In this document: piece after piece, positions 21,902 through 22,530 of the stretch
Numbering within the stretch: the stretch's first letter is position 1
Layout of the letters: each line of letters opens with the position of its first letter
The notes under the pieces: generated by a model
Seen by the model: the letters and a program-made list of their open reading frames with translations, nothing else
Databases searched by the model: none
What the model was told of the DNA's origin: nothing
Program-made: the position numbers and the translations under genes
Virus record (IMG/VR): IMGVR_UViG_3300025759_000767
Span: 1-22,530 of that record
Origin: a virus
DNA length: 22,530 nt
Reading direction: 5' to 3' (one strand)

Positions 21902-22530
21902 TCTTCATACATCCTCAGTGCTTCCCACGAGACAGGGTACAGCCTCATCATCTCGTCATTGATCTGATCGGCTACTAGACGGCTTTCATATTGTGTGACG
22001 GGCTTACAGCGTAGGCTACACATATCAGCAAAGGCATCCAAGCTACCTGACCAGTACCACTCAGTCATCATGCTCTGTGGCAGTACCATACGTGCTTGCT
22101 CTGGGGCTACACCTTGTTCAAGCATTGCTTCATAAACATCAATGCAAATGTCCTCTGCACGGTAGCTGCAGTGGTCAGGGAGATATACATGATAAGGGTC
22201 AAACTCCACGACACCATCACTGCCCTGCTTCTTATCCTGACTACGCCCACGCCATACATCAGGTGAGTAGAACTCAGGCTCTTCATCAACGTAGCGGCGG
22301 CTAATCTCATTCCAACGTAGAAACTTATGCTTAACTAGCTGACGTGCTACAAACACAGGTGCCTTAACATGGAACGATGCAAAGGCATGACCAAAGGGGC
22401 TAGTATGCTTGTGCTTGGCGAGATACTTGATCAGCTTGGTGTCTTTGTCTGACAGAACCATCTCAAGGTATTCACCTTGTTCGTCCTGTTTTACTGCGCC
22501 TTCCACAAGTTCACTCTTCTTACCGAAGCT
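21898..22530 (-). CDS. thyX: Flavin-dependent thymidylate synthase ThyX, N-terminus outside the window
   Basis: The enzyme makes dTMP from dUMP with FAD, NADPH and methylene-tetrahydrofolate. The reading frame is open to the window edge, and the residues before a possible GTG at 22506 read SFGKKSEL, the conserved ThyX ARVSFGK region, so the real start lies beyond 22530. LAKHKHTSPFGHAFASFHVKAPVFVARQLVKHKFLRWNEISRRY carries the family core in pieces: HTSPFGH, then the signature region where KHK-x4-NEISRRY replaces the usual RHR-x4-NExSxRY. ARMVLPQ and the late LRCKPVTQYESR correspond to the C-terminal substrate-binding helices. The stop overlaps the next gene by ATGA. It belongs with RNR and the MazG-like enzyme in dNTP supply. 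Confidence 0.9.
   Translation of the reverse strand, partial: SFGKKSELVEGAVKQDEQGEYLEMVLSDKDTKLIKYLAKHKHTSPFGHAFASFHVKAPVFVARQLVKHKFLRWNEISRRYVDEEPEFYSPDVWRGRSQDKKQGSDGVVEFDPYHVYLPDHCSYRAEDICIDVYEAMLEQGVAPEQARMVLPQSMMTEWYWSGSLDAFADMCSLRCKPVTQYESRLVADQINDEMMRLYPVSWEALRMYEE

Noticed and set aside
1-22530. CRISPR arrays, insertion sequences or transposases
   Set aside because: There are no spaced direct repeats of CRISPR type, no transposase-like gene and no terminal inverted repeats flanking a gene. The repeats found are inside virion genes.

Overview
This window is part of a tailed phage (podovirus-type) genome, most likely a marine phage infecting an alphaproteobacterium. The closest remembered type is the HMO-2011-like group, first described from a SAR116 host and later from roseobacters. 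That placement rests on a family A DNA polymerase with a DnaJ-like CxxCxGxG zinc module between its exonuclease and polymerase parts, combined with a class II ribonucleotide reductase, ThyX, a MazG-like pyrophosphohydrolase and large helical virion proteins. Two host signals agree with it. GANTC, the CcrM methylation site of Alphaproteobacteria, is strongly depleted (12 sites found by eye against roughly 85 expected). A non-coding segment also carries the 3' half of an alphaproteobacterial-type tRNA-Asn(GUU), which looks like a phage attachment site.

Layout. Positions 1-11545 (+ strand) are a tightly packed virion and lysis module: a 5'-truncated structural protein with two blocks of 11-residue repeats, a lysozyme with a C-terminal membrane module, an overlapping inner/outer spanin pair, an 819-residue helical protein ending in an S74 chaperone domain, two small or medium unknown proteins, and two very large proteins (807 and 1205 residues) that sit where DNA-ejection or internal virion proteins would be expected. 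Positions 11546-11677 separate converging transcription units and hold two strong stem-loops. From 11678 to the end every gene is on the - strand: metabolism and replication. Read in transcription order from the right edge these are ThyX (cut by the window edge), two small ORFs, the attP-like segment, primase, one or two small ORFs, DnaB-type helicase, a 49-residue ORF, DNA polymerase, a candidate ssDNA-binding protein, a RecE-like exonuclease, a small PD-(D/E)XK nuclease, an unknown protein, a DUF3310 protein, a MazG-like enzyme and class II RNR.

How it works together. ThyX, RNR and the MazG-like enzyme would supply and clean the dNTP pool. Primase, helicase and polymerase form the replisome. 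The 272-residue protein, RecE-like exonuclease and resolvase-like nuclease form a recombination and processing set. A shared AT-rich element beginning AGCACT occurs in three - strand intergenic spaces (upstream of the 272-residue gene, the helicase and the primase). One copy lies inside a good sigma70-type promoter, so host RNA polymerase probably transcribes this arm. No phage RNA polymerase, integrase, terminase or capsid gene is in the window; an integrase is predicted elsewhere in the genome.

All counts and structures were made by eye; no database search was possible.
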